From Chloroflexota bacterium (GTDB lineage Bacteria > Chloroflexota > Anaerolineae > VGOG01), in the NCBI GenBank assembly GCA_030611885.1, contig JAUWOY010000004.1, positions 44,578 to 108,577 on the forward strand: a stretch of DNA of 64,000 nucleotides. The letters run 5' to 3'. A program made the translations under genes and the position numbers. Shown here one piece after another: positions 63,056 through 64,000 of the stretch. Every line of letters starts with the position of its first letter. Position 1 is the first letter of the stretch. Under the pieces are notes generated by a model. It had not been told where the DNA came from. It was given only the letters and a program-made list of their open reading frames with translations, and made no database searches.

Positions 63056-64000
63056 ATGAAGCAAAGACACATTAACGCAACACTGAAGCGAGCCCTTCCG
63101 CCGATTGCTGCTCTGGCCCTAACCACCCTCCTCACCCTCACCGCCCTGCCCCAGGCTGGCGCCACTGCCCCTACTGTGGCGTCCCTGTCAACGAATCCAA
63201 AGCGAATAAACGAATCCGCTGCGGCCCATTCGTTTATTCGTTCCCCATTCGTTGACAGCACACCCGGCGCGACCACCCGCATCTCCGCTGCCCCCCGCCT
63301 GGAACGGCAACCATTGGAATCACTGACTGCACTGAACAGCACTGACTTGGAAGCTGAAGCGGCGGCCACTGAACGTGGTGCTCCTCTCAGTGTTTTCAGT
63401 GTTCCCTCAGTGGCATCAGTGGTTCAATCCCCCGGCACCACCACCCGCATCTCCGCTGCCCCCCGCCTGGAGCGGCAACCATTGGAATCACTGATCGCAC
63501 TGAACAGCACTGACTTGGAAGCTGAAGCGGCGGCCACTGAACGTGGTGCTCCCTCAGCGGCTCCAATGGTGCAGGCTGCCGACGCCGAAAACGTGGACCT
63601 GGTGGGCCAGATCGGCGGCTCATCCTACGCCGTGGCCGTGCAGGGTGACTACGCCTACCTGGGCGTGGGGCCGAGGCTGGTGGTATTGGACGTATCCAAC
63701 CCGGCCGACCCCACGGTGGTGGGCCGGACAGAGGTGCTGCCCGACATCGTGATGGGCGTGGCGGTGGCGGGGAACTACGCATACGTCGCCGATTATGTTG
63801 AGGGCCTGCGCATCATCAACGTCTCCGACCCGGCGGCCCCCACCGAGGCCGGCTTCTGCGACACGCCGGGGTATGCCTGGGGTGTGGCGGTGGCGGGGAA
63901 TTACGCCTACATCGCCGATGGGTCCAAAGGCCTGCGCATCATCAACGTCACCGACCCGGAGGCTCCCACCGAGGCCGGCTACTACTACACGCCGGGGAGG
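63056..64000 (+). CDS. Secreted LVIVD-repeat protein (3' partial)
   Basis: 315 codons open to the right edge; ATG after AAAGGAGC. Residues 1-35 are a signal peptide ([21 protein letters not shown]). Residues 65-165 contain two near-identical ~50-residue units ([16 protein letters not shown] ... ERGAP) that overlap CACTGA palindromes. From about 175 on come LVIVD-type blades ([24 protein letters not shown]), a beta-propeller found in secreted and surface proteins. Function and full length are not visible. Confidence 0.8.
   Translation, partial: MKQRHINATLKRALPPIAALALTTLLTLTALPQAGATAPTVASLSTNPKRINESAAAHSFIRSPFVDSTPGATTRISAAPRLERQPLESLTALNSTDLEAEAAATERGAPLSVFSVPSVASVVQSPGTTTRISAAPRLERQPLESLIALNSTDLEAEAAATERGAPSAAPMVQAADAENVDLVGQIGGSSYAVAVQGDYAYLGVGPRLVVLDVSNPADPTVVGRTEVLPDIVMGVAVAGNYAYVADYVEGLRIINVSDPAAPTEAGFCDTPGYAWGVAVAGNYAYIADGSKGLRIINVTDPEAPTEAGYYYTPGR
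63258..63565. repeat. Internal direct duplication within the LVIVD gene
   Basis: A ~130-bp sequence starting near ACCACCCGCATCTCCGCTGC occurs twice, each copy with CACTGACTGCACTGAACAGC-type repeat DNA read in frame. Confidence 0.85.

Overview
The window looks like part of a Chloroflexota (Chloroflexi, Anaerolineae-like) chromosome, probably from a metagenome. This is an inference from several features. The DNA is GC-rich. Secreted proteins carry long Thr/Pro linkers, and one ends in a YLPLV-type C-terminus. The repeats are GATTGGA heptamers and short palindromes. A primary sigma factor sits beside CarD, and the ileS leader is a T-box. No rRNA, tRNA, CRISPR array or transposase gene was found.

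Layout. 1-9932 (+): three large extracytoplasmic multidomain proteins that read as cell-wall hydrolases (M14/M23; PG-binding/beta-lactamase-like/GATase/FG-GAP/CapA; TolB-like/M15/C39). 9933-13500 (+): a growth-core cluster with a strong promoter, a structured leader ending in a terminator, rpsU, rpmJ, rpoD, carD, rpmI, a zinc-ribbon cold-shock protein and a bS22-like miniprotein. A universal stress protein and a GT4 glycosyltransferase follow. 15310-16845 (-): a methyltransferase, an internally deleted methyltransferase pseudogene and an orphan 5'-nucleotidase-like C-terminal domain. 16859-24354 (-): a defence operon (Eco57I-like methylase, hicA, hicB, PLD-SNF2 helicase). 24396-35904 (-): housekeeping genes (AmmeMemoRadiSam enzyme, rluD, lspA, DksA-like, T-box/ileS, RNase H-like, MBL hydrolase, mgsA, aspS) with a probable 6S RNA between aspS and mgsA. 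36251-43696 (+): a SNF2/SWIM/DEDDy-exonuclease operon, a GxxExxY protein, a radical SAM enzyme and a FecR-like protein. 43759-58245 (mostly -): DUF4416, thiI, secF, secD, a small NTPase, a beta-propeller protein, a pentapeptide/PPC membrane protein, a SpoIIE phosphatase, a CCA transferase, a HAD phosphatase (+), and a TIM-barrel isomerase with a Gfo/Idh/MocA dehydrogenase. 58553-64000 (+): an accessory region of small toxin-antitoxin-like genes, four near-identical truncated copies of one secreted-protein 5' end, many palindromes, and an LVIVD-repeat protein that runs off the right edge.

The most distinctive property is the density of dispersed short palindromic elements, at least ten families. 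Several lie inside genes and are read through in frame as linkers or extra loops (M14/M23 protein, TolB-like propeller, IleRS twice, the last gene). Others form the start or end of coding sequences, sit in the aspS 5' UTR, or interrupt the ileS T-box. One family has inserted independently, in opposite orientations, into two copies of another. Many genes have consensus TTGACA/TATAAT-type promoters with 17-bp spacers, which made operon starts unusually easy to place.
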